Shown here: positions 1 through 7,910 of the stretch, in pieces
Layout of the letters: every line of letters starts with the position of its first letter
How positions within the stretch are numbered: the first letter of the stretch is position 1
Source of the DNA: G963717155 sp963717155
GTDB taxonomy: Bacteria > Actinomycetota > Thermoleophilia > Gaiellales > JALYLC01
Direction: 5' to 3'
NCBI GenBank assembly: GCA_963717155.1
Contig: OY970326.1
Coordinates: 4,340,001 to 4,404,000 of the forward strand
Length of the DNA stretch: 64,000 bases
Program-made: the position numbers and the translations under genes
The notes under the pieces: generated by a model
The model's input: the letters and a program-made list of their open reading frames with translations, nothing else
The model's database searches: none
What the model was told of the DNA's origin: nothing

Positions 1-447
1 CTGCAGCTCGCCGCCCGAGAGCTCGCCGGTCGGCCGGTCTCGGAGGTGCGCGGCGCCGGCCTCGGTCAGCGCCTCGAGGACGCGCTCGGCGATCTGCGCC
101 GGCGGCCAGGCCGCGCACTCGAGCGGGAAAGCGACCTCGCGGTCGACCGCGAGCATGATCGTCCCGGCCTCGGGATCCTGGAAGACGATGCCGGCGCGCG
201 AGCACACCTCGGCGGGTCGAGCGTGGCGCGTATCGAGCCCTGCGACCCGGCAGCTCCCGGCGAAGCGACCACCGTGGAAGTGCGGCACGAGGCCGGAGAG
301 CACGCGCAGCAGCGTCGTCTTTCCCGAGCCGCTCGGCCCGGCCAGCAACACGAGCTCGCCTGCGTGGAGCTCGAGGTCGACGCCCGCGAGCGCGTCCCGC
401 TCGGCGCCCGGTGGGCGGTAGCGGATCCCGCTCAGCTGGGCGAGCAT
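1..447 (-). CDS. ECF/CbiO-type ABC transporter ATPase (3' end outside window)
   Basis: ATP-binding subunit of an energy-coupling factor (ECF) importer, acting on the cytoplasmic side of the membrane. The 149 visible residues contain a Walker A (GPSGSGKTT, about residue 33), a Q-loop region (VFQDPE) and end inside the ABC signature LSGGELQ. Walker B and the rest lie beyond the window edge. The ATG at 447 sits inside the 3' end of the EcfT gene (16-base overlap), so translation is probably coupled. Together with EcfT, the DUF4430 lipoprotein and the upstream B12 riboswitch, the likely substrate is cobalamin, a precursor or cobalt. The S-component is not visible and may lie further downstream. 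Confidence 0.9.
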   Translation of the reverse strand, partial: MLAQLSGIRYRPPGAERDALAGVDLELHAGELVLLAGPSGSGKTTLLRVLSGLVPHFHGGRFAGSCRVAGLDTRHARPAEVCSRAGIVFQDPEAGTIMLAVDREVAFPLECAAWPPAQIAERVLEALTEAGAAHLRDRPTGELSGGELQ

Positions 448-1283
448 CGCTCCACCACTCCGAGTGCGAAGAGCAGCATGCCGAGGCAGAGCGCCGCGAC
501 CGCGAGCGCACCGGGATCGGTCGCGCTTCCGAGCACGGGATAGCACTGGAACGGCGGAATCCGGACCAGCAGGATCGCCGCCGCGGCGACGAGGCCGAGC
601 GCCGGCAGCCAGAGCAGGCGTTCGGCCCCTCGTGCTCGCGCGGCCGGAAGCTGCGTCCGCGGCCCGGCGCCGTACCCGCGCGCTGTCATTGCCTCGGCCG
701 TCTCGAGCCCGCGCTCGAGCCCGCTTGCCAGGAGGGGAGCGACGAGTGTCGACGCGGCGCCCAGGCGTGCCTTGCGAGGGCCGCTCCGAAGCGCCAGCCC
801 GCGTGCCCGCGCGGCGTCGGAGAGCGAGACCGCGTCCCGGCGCATCGTCGGCACGAGGCGGGCCGCCAGCGCGACGAGCAGGGCGGACCGTGGGGCGACG
901 CGGCTCGCGAGCCCGGTCAGCAGGTCCGCGTCTGCGCGAAGGACGACGAAGGCGCAGGCCAGGATGGCGACGCCGAGCCGCAGGCCCGACAGCGCGCCGT
1001 ACACGACCTCCTCGACGGTCACCTCGAGGTCCAGCAGACCGCCGGGCACGTGCGGTCCGGAGAAGATCACGGTGGTGCCCTCGACGGCGACGAACGGGTT
1101 GATGATCGCGAATGAGACGACCGAGCCGATCGCCAGCACGAGCGGCGCGATGCGCGGACCCGGCGAGCGCCACACCAGCAGTCCGGCGCCGATCGCGAGC
1201 GCCCCCAGCACCGCCGGCTGCCGCGTCGAGAGTGCGGCGGCGATCATTCCCGCGGCGAGCACCAGGATGGCGCCAGGCCTCAT
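432..1283 (-). CDS. ECF transporter transmembrane (T) component
   Basis: EcfT-type integral membrane subunit (283 aa) that couples ATP hydrolysis to the substrate-binding S-component. It has several hydrophobic segments (residues about 3-25, 30-50, 100-120 and two near the C-terminus). Two Ala-Arg-Gly type motifs (DAARARGLAL and MTARGYGAG) match the coupling helices of CbiQ/EcfT proteins. The ATG at 1283 overlaps the stop of the upstream DUF4430 gene in an ATGA arrangement, and its own stop overlaps the ATPase start. All three genes therefore look like one operon under the cobalamin riboswitch. Substrate assignment is inferred from that context only. Confidence 0.88.
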   Translation of the reverse strand: MRPGAILVLAAGMIAAALSTRQPAVLGALAIGAGLLVWRSPGPRIAPLVLAIGSVVSFAIINPFVAVEGTTVIFSGPHVPGGLLDLEVTVEEVVYGALSGLRLGVAILACAFVVLRADADLLTGLASRVAPRSALLVALAARLVPTMRRDAVSLSDAARARGLALRSGPRKARLGAASTLVAPLLASGLERGLETAEAMTARGYGAGPRTQLPAARARGAERLLWLPALGLVAAAAILLVRIPPFQCYPVLGSATDPGALAVAALCLGMLLFALGVVERCSPS

Positions 1284-2150
1284 CCGCCCACCTGCCCGAC
1301 GACTCGCCCGCGCGCGTCGAGCGCCATCGCGTAGTGGTGCTGCGCGATCGTCGGGTGCGCCGCGAGCGCGGCCGCGGCCGCGCGAGCCGCCGCAGCGTCG
1401 ACTCCGGCCACGAACAGCGTCGCGCCGCCGTTCGCGCGGATTGCGAAGATCGCCGCGCGGGCGGTCGGAATCGGCGCCAGAATGCCCTGGCCGGCGTACC
1501 CGACGACGTGCCCGTCGCGCACGCTGACGGTGACGCCCGCGGCGAGCGGCGAGGCGCTCGCCCGGCGATACGCCGGATCTCCCCGCAGCGAGGCGTCGCT
1601 GCCGACGAGGACGCGCCAGCTCGACGCTGCGTGGCCCACGCGCGCGCCGTCGCGGCGCAGCGCGGCGAGCAACGCGTCGCTGCCTCGCACCTCGACCCGG
1701 GTCTGCTTCGCGACCGGTGCCATGGACGAACGGCTCGGGGAACGATCCGATGACGGCCGGCACCGTCGGCAGGTCGGCCCATGGCCGGAAGTCCCACCAC
1801 ACCCGATCGCCGGCGTGCAGCGTCACGTCGGTCGCGCCGACCCGCGCCTCGAGCCCGTTCACGAAGTACGTCCAGTCCCTCTCGTTGGTGAGGCTGCCCG
1901 AGATCCCGTCGATCGACTGGACGAAGCGTCCGCCGTAGCGGGTGTCGACCGGCGCCACGGCGCGCAGGGCCGTCATCACGGTCTGGCCGGGTGCGACCCG
2001 CTTGGCGAGCAGGATGCCGGCACCGAAGTTGCGGGTCACGAGCAGCGTCGCGGTCGGCTTGCCCGCTGCCGGGGTCGGCTTGACCTTCGAGTGGCACCCC
2101 GCGAGTACGAGGGCGAGCACCGCGAGGGTGGCGGCTGCGCGGCGCTTCAC
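1280..2150 (-). CDS. DUF4430 lipoprotein, frame break near 1718
   Basis: Secreted lipoprotein with a transcobalamin-like DUF4430 domain. It starts at a GTG (2150) preceded by a GGAGG ribosome site. The N-terminus has two Arg after Lys, a hydrophobic stretch and a lipobox ending in Cys19 (LVLAGC). The DUF4430 core (YFVNG, GDRVWWDFRPW) follows at about residues 95-125. The reading frame breaks near 1718, just after the motif SFPEPFVHG. The other frame continues at once with a plausible C-terminal domain of about 145 aa, so a one-base indel explains it. Being first behind a B12 riboswitch and before EcfT/EcfA, it may capture cobalamin outside the membrane; this is inferred. Whether the break is real or a sequencing error cannot be told here. 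Confidence 0.75.
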
Positions 2151-2185
2151 GGTGCCTCCTAGCTCCGAGGGGGACTTCGACGGGA

Positions 2186-2360
2186 GCTGAGGTCTTCTGA
2201 CTCGGGCGCGCCTCCGGCCCCTTCCGGGGTCGGCCGTCCTCCCACTCGCCTTCCCGATCCCGCGGGATCAGTGACGGGCGCTCTCGCGCCGGGGAGGGCG
2301 GGCGCCGCTTACAGCGGCGGTACCGTGCCGGACTCGCACCGGCTTCCCTTCACTCCTGGG
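2186..2360 (-). promoter_or_regulatory. Cobalamin (B12) riboswitch
   Basis: Reading the minus strand, the conserved AdoCbl-riboswitch landmarks appear in order: GGGAAGCCGGTGCGAGTCCG (about 2350-2331), CCGCTGTAAGCGG, the GTCACTG segment, GGGAAGGCG, and the 3' conserved AGTCAGAAGACCT (about 2203-2191). The element lies between a -10-like TACACT (2370-2365) and the DUF4430 start at 2150. B12 riboswitches of this family turn off uptake or synthesis genes when cobalamin is plentiful, so this operon should be repressed by B12. Confidence 0.93.
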
Positions 2361-2389
2361 CGCGAGTGTAGCGGGCGTACGCTACGCGG

Positions 2390-2830
2390 ATGCGTCAGCT
2401 GAGCGTGTTCGGGGCAGGCGATGCGACACCTGAGCAGGCCGAGCTCGCCGAGGAGGTCGGCCGGCTCGTGGCGGAGGCAGGTGTCGCGCTGGTCACGGGT
2501 GGTCTCGGCGGCGTGATGCAGGCCGCCTCGCACGGCGCCGCCCGTGCCGGGGGCGTCGTGATCGCGGTGCTCCCAGGGACCGAGCCGGGCGACGCGACGC
2601 CGGACGCGACGGTGGTCGTCGCGACCGGCGTCGGACATGCGCGCAACCTGGCAGTCGCTGCGTCCGGCGAGGTGGCGATCGCCATCGGCCACGGCTACGG
2701 CACGCTCTCGGAGATCGCCCTGGCCCGCCGGTTGGGACGGCGCGTCGTGGTGCTCGACGGTCCCTCGATCGACGGAACCGAGCGGGCTGCGACGCCGGCC
2801 CAGGCGGTCGAGCTCGCGCTACGCCCCTGA
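2390..2830 (+). CDS. TIGR00725 / LOG-like Rossmann protein
   Basis: 146-residue protein of the lysine-decarboxylase-like (LOG/TIGR00725) nucleotide-binding superfamily. Visible marks are an N-terminal VFGAG, the glycine-rich VTGGLGGVMQAA at about residue 35, RNLAV at about residue 85 and the GYGTLSEI motif (PGGxGTxxE-like) at about 101-108. Relatives bind nucleotide-type ligands and some release cytokinin-type bases; the cellular job here is unknown. The start ATG lies six bases after TACGCT (2378-2383), suggesting a leaderless message. It ends two bases before the stop of the convergent VOC gene. Confidence 0.8.
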   Translation: MRQLSVFGAGDATPEQAELAEEVGRLVAEAGVALVTGGLGGVMQAASHGAARAGGVVIAVLPGTEPGDATPDATVVVATGVGHARNLAVAASGEVAIAIGHGYGTLSEIALARRLGRRVVVLDGPSIDGTERAATPAQAVELALRP

Positions 2831-2831
2831 G

Positions 2832-3206
2832 CTACGCGTCCGCTCGCGGGTTGGCCAGCTGGACCGACCAGCGATTGCCATCGGGGTCGGCGAAGAACAC
2901 GAACTTGCCCCACGGGAAGTCCTGCACGTCGCTGACGTCGACCCCGCGCGCTGCGAGCTCGGCATGCGCGGCCTCGATGTCCGAGACCACGAGCTGCGCC
3001 CGCGCGCTGCCGGGAGGCGCGTCGCTGATGCCCAGGCCGAGCGCGATCGAACAGGCGGAGCCGGGAGGGGTCAGCTGCACGAAGCGGATCTCGTCGCTGA
3101 CGGCGTGATCGTGGTCGGCGACGAACCCGGCCTTCTCGACGTAGAACGCCTTCGCGCGATCGACGTCGGTCACCGGGATCGGCAGCAGCTCGAGCTTCCA
3201 GTCCAT
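2832..3206 (-). CDS. VOC (glyoxalase/bleomycin-resistance fold) protein
   Basis: 124-residue single-module VOC protein. It shows the usual beta-alpha-beta-beta-beta arrangement: LLPIPVTDVDRAKAFYVEKAGF at the start, then VSDIEAAHAELAARGV, and the C-terminal FADPDGNRWSVQL. ATG 3206 is chosen because AAGGAG stands eight bases upstream; a longer in-frame ATG near 3287 would run through the operator and into the divergent marR. Members bind metal and act on diverse small molecules or bind drugs; no substrate can be assigned. It is divergent from a MarR regulator with two palindromes between them, so it is a likely target of that regulator. Confidence 0.85.
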   Translation of the reverse strand: MDWKLELLPIPVTDVDRAKAFYVEKAGFVADHDHAVSDEIRFVQLTPPGSACSIALGLGISDAPPGSARAQLVVSDIEAAHAELAARGVDVSDVQDFPWGKFVFFADPDGNRWSVQLANPRADA

Positions 3207-3233
3207 GGTCTCCGCTCCTTCGTGTTGCTCCTT

Positions 3234-3251
3234 ATGACAGAATGCTGTCAT
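3234..3251. promoter_or_regulatory. Palindromic operator O1 between VOC gene and marR
   Basis: Perfect inverted repeat ATGACAG-AATG-CTGTCAT in the VOC/marR intergenic region. It contains a possible -10 (CAGAAT, 3238-3243) six bases before the marR ATG and overlaps that start codon. A MarR dimer bound here would block its own promoter and probably the divergent VOC promoter. Confidence 0.7.
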
Positions 3252-3780
3252 GAATGGAAAGGTACCAAGACGACAGCATGCTGTCAAGTCTGGCGCCCAT
3301 GTCGGCTCCGGAGCCGCCGTCGGGCAGCTCGCGGTGCGGGTCTTCAGGCTCGAGGGGTACCTGACGGCTGCAGGCGACGCGCTGGCAGCGCCTTCGGGCC
3401 AGTCGAGCGCTCGCTGGCGCGTGCTGGCCGCGGTGGAGGGTCACCCGATGACGGTCGCGCAGATCGCGCGCGCCTGGAGCCTCGCGCGGCAGAGCGTGCA
3501 GCGGATCGCCGATCTGCTCGCCCGCGACGGGCTCGTCGCCTACGAGGACAATCCGGAGCACCGCCGCGCGAAGCTCGTGCGACTGACTCCCACCGGCCGG
3601 GACACCCTCGGCAAGATCCAGGCGGCACAGAGGCGCTGGGCCGATGACATCGCCAGGCGCCTGTCGCCCGACGACCTCGAGACGGTGAACCGCATCCTCG
3701 GCGAGATGCTCGAGGAGCTCACCGACCCCGCGTCAGCGAGCGATCAGCCCTCGCAGATGACACAGAAGGGCGTGTCGTAG
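3250..3780 (+). CDS. MarR-family transcriptional regulator
   Basis: Winged-helix regulator of 176 aa from ATG 3250. The N-terminal helix (AVRVFRLEGYLTAAGDAL) is followed by the DNA-binding region: SSARWRVLAAV, MTVAQIARAWSLARQSVQRIADLLARDGLV (residues about 70-100), then the wing with the typical DNPEHRRAKLVRLTPTGR. The first ~25 residues are not family-like, so a GTG near 3331 is an alternative start. The ATG at 3250 does sit six bases after CAGAAT, as in other genes of this window. Autoregulation through the two GACAG/CTGTC palindromes is inferred. Its end overlaps the convergent zinc-ribbon gene by 37 bases. Confidence 0.88.
   Translation: MNGKVPRRQHAVKSGAHVGSGAAVGQLAVRVFRLEGYLTAAGDALAAPSGQSSARWRVLAAVEGHPMTVAQIARAWSLARQSVQRIADLLARDGLVAYEDNPEHRRAKLVRLTPTGRDTLGKIQAAQRRWADDIARRLSPDDLETVNRILGEMLEELTDPASASDQPSQMTQKGVS
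3272..3285. promoter_or_regulatory. Palindromic operator O2 inside the start of marR
   Basis: Perfect 14-base palindrome GACAGCATGCTGTC, sharing the GACAG/CTGTC half-sites of O1. It lies within the first codons of marR, 35 bases (centre to centre about 36) from O1. Probable second MarR binding site. Confidence 0.65.
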
Positions 3781-4037
3781 AGGACGGCGTCGTCCTGCAG
3801 GTGACCGCACGCGGGAAACACGAGGATCAGGCCGTCGATCTCGGCGCCGAGGATCTCGATGCACGCGTCGCACACGACCTGGTCGCCCGACGGGGCGATG
3901 TGCCAGCCCGCGGAGTGCGCGTCGTCCGCCGCCACCTCGTGACCGCAGCGATCGCAGATGACGCCGAGCACCCGCAGGCGTGGGCGCGGCTCGGCGTCCT
4001 CGGTGTGCGCGGCGGCGTGATCGTGGGCCCTACCCAT
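3744..4037 (-). CDS. Small CxxC zinc-ribbon protein, function unknown
   Basis: 97-residue cytoplasmic protein with three Cys pairs: CDRCGHEV at about residue 28, VCDACIEI at about 54, and the terminal CVICEG. A His-containing stretch (WHIAPSG) and ACGHLQDD lie between them. The spacing suggests one or two structural zinc sites. ATG 4037 is supported by TACCCT seven bases upstream, giving a likely leaderless message. I do not recognise a characterised family. It overlaps the end of marR by 37 bases tail to tail. Confidence 0.7.
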   Translation of the reverse strand: MGRAHDHAAAHTEDAEPRPRLRVLGVICDRCGHEVAADDAHSAGWHIAPSGDQVVCDACIEILGAEIDGLILVFPACGHLQDDAVLYDTPFCVICEG

Positions 4038-4081
4038 GCCCCGAAGGGTAGGGACGGCTCCGGCGCCAACGGTCTCGGTAC

Positions 4082-4393
4082 CTACTCGCGGTGGCCGGCG
4101 ATCGGCGGCGGTGGGCTCTGGGCGATCTGCTCCTCGACGAGCGCGTTCACAGCCGCGACGCCGTCGTTGTAGGCGTAGTTGATGCGTACGAACGGGAGCC
4201 ACTTGTCGGGGACCGCGTCCTCGGGGAAGATCGCCTCGACCGGGCACTCGGGCTCGCACGCGCCACAGTCGATGCACTCCTCCGCATCGATCACGAGCAT
4301 GCGGTCGGTCTCGTGGATGCAGTCGACCGGGCAGACGTCGATGCACGACTTGTCCTTCACGTCGATGCAGGGCTCCGTGATGATGTAGGTCAC
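4082..4393 (-). CDS. 7Fe ferredoxin (FdxA/FdxC-like), internal start
   Basis: 103-residue ferredoxin of the actinobacterial 3Fe-4S/4Fe-4S type, an electron carrier for P450s or central metabolism. The start VTYIITEPCIDVKDKSC is the classic N-terminus of this family, which supports GTG 4393 with AAGGA eight to nine bases upstream. Cluster ligands follow the pattern C-x7-C-x3-CP and then CIDCGACEPECPVEAI. The C-terminal tail (KWLPFVRINYAYND) also fits. It is co-transcribed with, and in frame behind, the ArsR-like domain. Confidence 0.88.
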   Translation of the reverse strand: MTYIITEPCIDVKDKSCIDVCPVDCIHETDRMLVIDAEECIDCGACEPECPVEAIFPEDAVPDKWLPFVRINYAYNDGVAAVNALVEEQIAQSPPPPIAGHRE

Positions 4394-4729
4394 GTTCGGT
4401 TCCTTCGGTCTGGAGTATCGAAACGCAGCGCGCTTGAGTGCGCTGCGCGCAAGGGCACGCGCATCGCTGCCGCTGAGGCGGTACAGCACCTGCTTTCCCA
4501 CGCGCCGGCGACGCACGACGTCCGAGCTGAACAGCACGCGAAGCTGCTGGCTCGTCGCGGTCTCGGAGAGACGTGCAGCGGTCGAGAGCTCTCGCACCGA
4601 CAGCTCCCGATCGTCGAGCAGCGCGGCGACCAGCCGCAGCCGCCCGGGATCGCCGAGCAGGCGGAAGGTGCGTGCGAGCCGATCGAGCTCGTCGGGGCGC
4701 AGCGGTTCCGGCTCCCATCTCATCTGCAC
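4082..4729 (-). CDS. ArsR-type winged helix running in frame into a ferredoxin
   Basis: Single open frame of 215 codons. Residues 1-105 are an ArsR/SmtB-like winged helix (LARTFRLLGDPGRLRLVAALL, ELSVRELSTAARLSETATSQQLRVLFSSDVV, then the RRRVGKQVLYRL wing). Residues 113-215 are a complete 7Fe ferredoxin. No stop separates them. An internal GTG with its own AAGGA site (4393) probably also makes the ferredoxin alone. In the neighbouring frame a TGA overlaps that GTG, so a one-base indel would restore an ordinary two-gene GTGA overlap. The upstream TACACT (4744-4739) stands nine bases before the GTG start at 4729. No obvious metal-binding Cys pair is seen in the ArsR part. Confidence 0.7.
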   Translation of the reverse strand: MQMRWEPEPLRPDELDRLARTFRLLGDPGRLRLVAALLDDRELSVRELSTAARLSETATSQQLRVLFSSDVVRRRRVGKQVLYRLSGSDARALARSALKRAAFRYSRPKEPNVTYIITEPCIDVKDKSCIDVCPVDCIHETDRMLVIDAEECIDCGACEPECPVEAIFPEDAVPDKWLPFVRINYAYNDGVAAVNALVEEQIAQSPPPPIAGHRE

Positions 4730-4750
4730 GTCGGCGCAAGTGTAGAGCTT

Positions 4751-7039
4751 TCACGCCGGTTCGGACGCAGCGCCCATGCGTGCGAGCAACCCGGCCGCAC
4801 CGACCTTGTCGAGCGTGTCGTTCAGGTTGCCGCACTTCGGCGACTGCACGCATGACGGGCACCCGGACTCGCACGGGCACTCTCCGATCAGCCGCGCCGT
4901 GTCGGCCACCAGGTCCTCGAAGCGATCGACGCCGCGCCGAACGAGCCCGACTCCGCCCGGATGCCCCTCGTGCACGAAGATCGTCGGACGTCCCGTCTGC
5001 GGGTGGAGGTTCGTCGAGAGGCCCCCGAGATCCCAGCGGTCGCACATCGCGTACAGCGGGAGCACCGAGATCAGGGCGTGCTCGGCCGCGTGCAGGGTTC
5101 CGAGGAGGTCGCCGCCGGCCTCCGCGAGGAGCTCGTCCGAGGGCTCGAACCAGAAGGCCGCGGTCTCGAACCGCCGCTCGGGAAGATCGAGCGGCACGAT
5201 GTCGAGCGAGCGGTGCTCGGGCAGGGACTTCCGCTGGTAGGCGACGACCTGGTCGACGACCTCGACCTGCCCGTAGGAGAGCTGCACTCCGGCGCGCCAG
5301 TCGCGCAGCTCGCGCGAGAGGATGGTCGTCGCCGTGTCGCGTCGCGGCTGCGTGTACCACGGCAGGTCATGGGGCATGACGAGCGCGACGCGCTCCTCGA
5401 GGTCGAGCCGGTGGACCAGGTAGCTCTCGCCGCGATGGAGGTAGACCGCGCCCTCGTGCAGCGTCCACAGGGCGCGCGCGGCATCGGCGACGCCGAGGAT
5501 CGCCCCGGTCTCCTCGTCGACGATCAGGATCGCGTCGGGGCTCGCACTGCGCAGCGACACGCGTGCCGCAGGCGAGTCGGCGCCCCGCCAGGCCAGGCCG
5601 GCCGGCGTGCGTACGAGCTCTCCGGCCTGCTCGAGCTCGAGGGCCGCCTCGTAGGCTCCCGCTCCGAGCACCTCGTCGTCGGCGGACGAGAGGGGCGCTT
5701 CGTGGGCCGCGGCGCGGAGGTGGCCGAGCCGGATCTGCGGGCTCTCCGGGTCGAGCACCGCGGCCTCGACGCCGCGGCGAAGCAGGGCCTCGGGGTGGCG
5801 CGCGAAGAACCGGTCGAGCCCGTCTGCAGTCGGCACGTAGAGCGCGAGTCCCTCACCGCGCCGGCCGGCTCGTCCCCACTGCTGGCGCAGGCTCGCGACG
5901 GTGCCGGGGAACCCGACGGCGATCGCGCAGTCGAGCAGCCCGACGTCGATCCCGAGCTCGAGCGCGTCTGTCGCCGCCACGCCGAGGAGCTCGCCCGCGA
6001 CGAGATCGCGCTCGATCGCGCGGCGCTCCTCGGCGGTGTAGCCGGCGCGATAGGGCGCGAGCCGGAGCGCCAGGTCGGGGCGTCCTGCCGCCTCGAGCGT
6101 CTCGCGGGCGATGCGGAACACGATCTCGACGCCACGGCGGCTGCGCACGAAGCAGATCGTCCGCAGGCCCGCGGTCGCGAGCGCCGCGAGCAGGCCCGCC
6201 GCCTCGGCGAGCGTCGACCCGCGCTCGCCCGTCTCGTCGTCGAGCAGGGTCGGCTGCCAGAAGGCGACGGTGCGCGGGGCGCGCGGGGCCCCGTCCTCCG
6301 CCACGACGGTCACCTCGAGACCCGTCAGCGCACGCGCCAGCTCGACGGGGTTCCCGACCGTCGCCGAGGCGAGCAGGAACGTCGGCGTCGATCCGTACAG
6401 CGCACACACGCGGCGCAGCCGCCGTAGGACGAGCGCCACATGGCTGCCGAAGACACCGCGGTAGACATGTGCCTCGTCGACGACGACATGCGTGAGGCTG
6501 CGAAGCACCTCGGCCCAGCGCGCGTGGTTCGGGAGGATCCCGAGGTGCAGCATGTCCGGGTTCGTGAGGATCGGGTTGCCCCACTTGCGCGCGAGCGGTC
6601 GTCGCTCGCGTGGCGTGTCCCCGTCGTAGAGCGTCGGCCTCAGACCGAGGCGCAGCTCCGACAGCCGCCGCGCCTGATCCTGGGCCAGCGCCTTCGTCGG
6701 GCTGAGGTACAGGGCCCGCGCGCCGCGGCGCTCGAGCAGCTCCTGCACGAGGGGGAGCGTGTAGGCGAGCGACTTGCCGCTCGCCGTCCCCGTGACGACG
6801 CAGACGTGCCTGCCGGCGCGCGCGAGCTCGTAGGTCTCGGCCTGGTGCGAGTAGAGCTCGGCGATGCCCTGTGCGATCAGCGCGGACGCCACGCGCGGGT
6901 CGATGTCCGCAGGCAGCGGGACGACGCGCGCGAGCGTGCCGGCCTCGTAGGCGCGATGCACGAGCCGGTCGTCGTGCGGGGCCGCCCCGATCGCGAGCAG
7001 CGGCTCCCAGGCTTGCTCTTCGCGGGCCGCCGTCGCCAT
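4751..7039 (-). CDS. DEAD/DEAH-box helicase with DUF1998 zinc domain (MrfA/YprA-like)
   Basis: 762-residue superfamily 2 helicase. Walker A GTASGKS lies at about 84-90, the DEAH box at 188-191, SAT motif at about 225, and the second RecA lobe carries GRAGRRGEG. The C-terminal DUF1998 part ends with four clustered Cys (ECPCESGCPSCVQSPKCGN), as in MrfA, a 3'-5' helicase shown in Bacillus to help repair mitomycin-type DNA damage. A role in excision repair is therefore likely but inferred. The length is normal for the family. It lies directly downstream of pheA on the same strand (31-base gap). Confidence 0.92.
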   Translation of the reverse strand: MATAAREEQAWEPLLAIGAAPHDDRLVHRAYEAGTLARVVPLPADIDPRVASALIAQGIAELYSHQAETYELARAGRHVCVVTGTASGKSLAYTLPLVQELLERRGARALYLSPTKALAQDQARRLSELRLGLRPTLYDGDTPRERRPLARKWGNPILTNPDMLHLGILPNHARWAEVLRSLTHVVVDEAHVYRGVFGSHVALVLRRLRRVCALYGSTPTFLLASATVGNPVELARALTGLEVTVVAEDGAPRAPRTVAFWQPTLLDDETGERGSTLAEAAGLLAALATAGLRTICFVRSRRGVEIVFRIARETLEAAGRPDLALRLAPYRAGYTAEERRAIERDLVAGELLGVAATDALELGIDVGLLDCAIAVGFPGTVASLRQQWGRAGRRGEGLALYVPTADGLDRFFARHPEALLRRGVEAAVLDPESPQIRLGHLRAAAHEAPLSSADDEVLGAGAYEAALELEQAGELVRTPAGLAWRGADSPAARVSLRSASPDAILIVDEETGAILGVADAARALWTLHEGAVYLHRGESYLVHRLDLEERVALVMPHDLPWYTQPRRDTATTILSRELRDWRAGVQLSYGQVEVVDQVVAYQRKSLPEHRSLDIVPLDLPERRFETAAFWFEPSDELLAEAGGDLLGTLHAAEHALISVLPLYAMCDRWDLGGLSTNLHPQTGRPTIFVHEGHPGGVGLVRRGVDRFEDLVADTARLIGECPCESGCPSCVQSPKCGNLNDTLDKVGAAGLLARMGAASEPA

Positions 7040-7070
7040 CGCCGCACGTTACCGAACGTAGGTTCGGGCG

Positions 7071-7892
7071 CTAGCTCGGATCCCGCCAGACCGGGTAGCT
7101 CCCGAGGGTCTCGAGGAACACGCTGCGCTCGCCGACGTCGCGCAGCGCGCGGAGCACCTCGCCGTCTGCGCGGTGCCCGTCGATCTCGATGTAGAACTGG
7201 TAGCGCCAGGGCTGGCCCATGATCGGGCGAGAGTGCAGCGACGTCATGTTCACGCGGTGGTAGCGGAAGGGCTCGATCGCCGAGTGCAGCGCACCCGGCT
7301 CGTGGCCCGTGATCACGCGCAGCGTGGTGCTCCACGGACCGGGCTCGTAGCGGTCGAGGCGCAGGTAGCGCGCCAGCGCCGCGAACCGTGTCAGGTTCTC
7401 GGGGTGATCGGAGATCTCCGGCAACAGCACCACGAGCCCGTTCTGCGCGGCCGCCAGTGGACTCGCGACCGCGGCCACCGTCGGGTCGCCGAGCTGCGAG
7501 ACGTGCCGGGCGGCATCGGAGGTCGTCGCCGCTCCGACGCGCGCGTACCCGGCCAGGCCGGTCCGGCACTGCGCGAGCGCCATCGGATGGCTGTGCACCG
7601 TGCGGACGCCTTCGAGCGTCGCGCCGGGGATGCCGACGAGACAGTGGGGAATGTGCAGCACCGCCTCAGCGACGATCGAGAGCTCTCCGCGCTCGATGAT
7701 CGTCAGCGTGTCGGGCACGAGACCGGCAAGCGAGTTCTCGATCGGGAGCACCGCGCGATCCACCTCACCGCTCGCCGCCGCGCGGGCGACCTCCTCGAAG
7801 TCGCCGAGCGCGATGCGCTCGGCGTCGGGATACAGGCGGGTTGCCGCCTCCTCCGTGTACGACCCGGCACTCCCGGGATAGGCGATGCGCAT
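7071..7892 (-). CDS. pheA: Prephenate dehydratase
   Basis: Monofunctional prephenate dehydratase (273 aa): prephenate to phenylpyruvate, the committed step to phenylalanine. The catalytic domain shows YPGSAGSYTEEAA at the start, PIENSLAG at about residue 50 and the active-site TRF (NLTRFAAL) at about 168. A C-terminal ACT domain follows. Its Phe-binding motifs deviate: GALH in place of GALV and HSRP in place of ESRP, so allosteric inhibition may be altered. The gene is preceded by a Phe-rich leader peptide and a terminator-like hairpin, indicating transcription attenuation by charged tRNA-Phe. Confidence 0.95.
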   Translation of the reverse strand: MRIAYPGSAGSYTEEAATRLYPDAERIALGDFEEVARAAASGEVDRAVLPIENSLAGLVPDTLTIIERGELSIVAEAVLHIPHCLVGIPGATLEGVRTVHSHPMALAQCRTGLAGYARVGAATTSDAARHVSQLGDPTVAAVASPLAAAQNGLVVLLPEISDHPENLTRFAALARYLRLDRYEPGPWSTTLRVITGHEPGALHSAIEPFRYHRVNMTSLHSRPIMGQPWRYQFYIEIDGHRADGEVLRALRDVGERSVFLETLGSYPVWRDPS

Positions 7893-7910
7893 TCGGTCCT
7901 CAGTCCTCTT

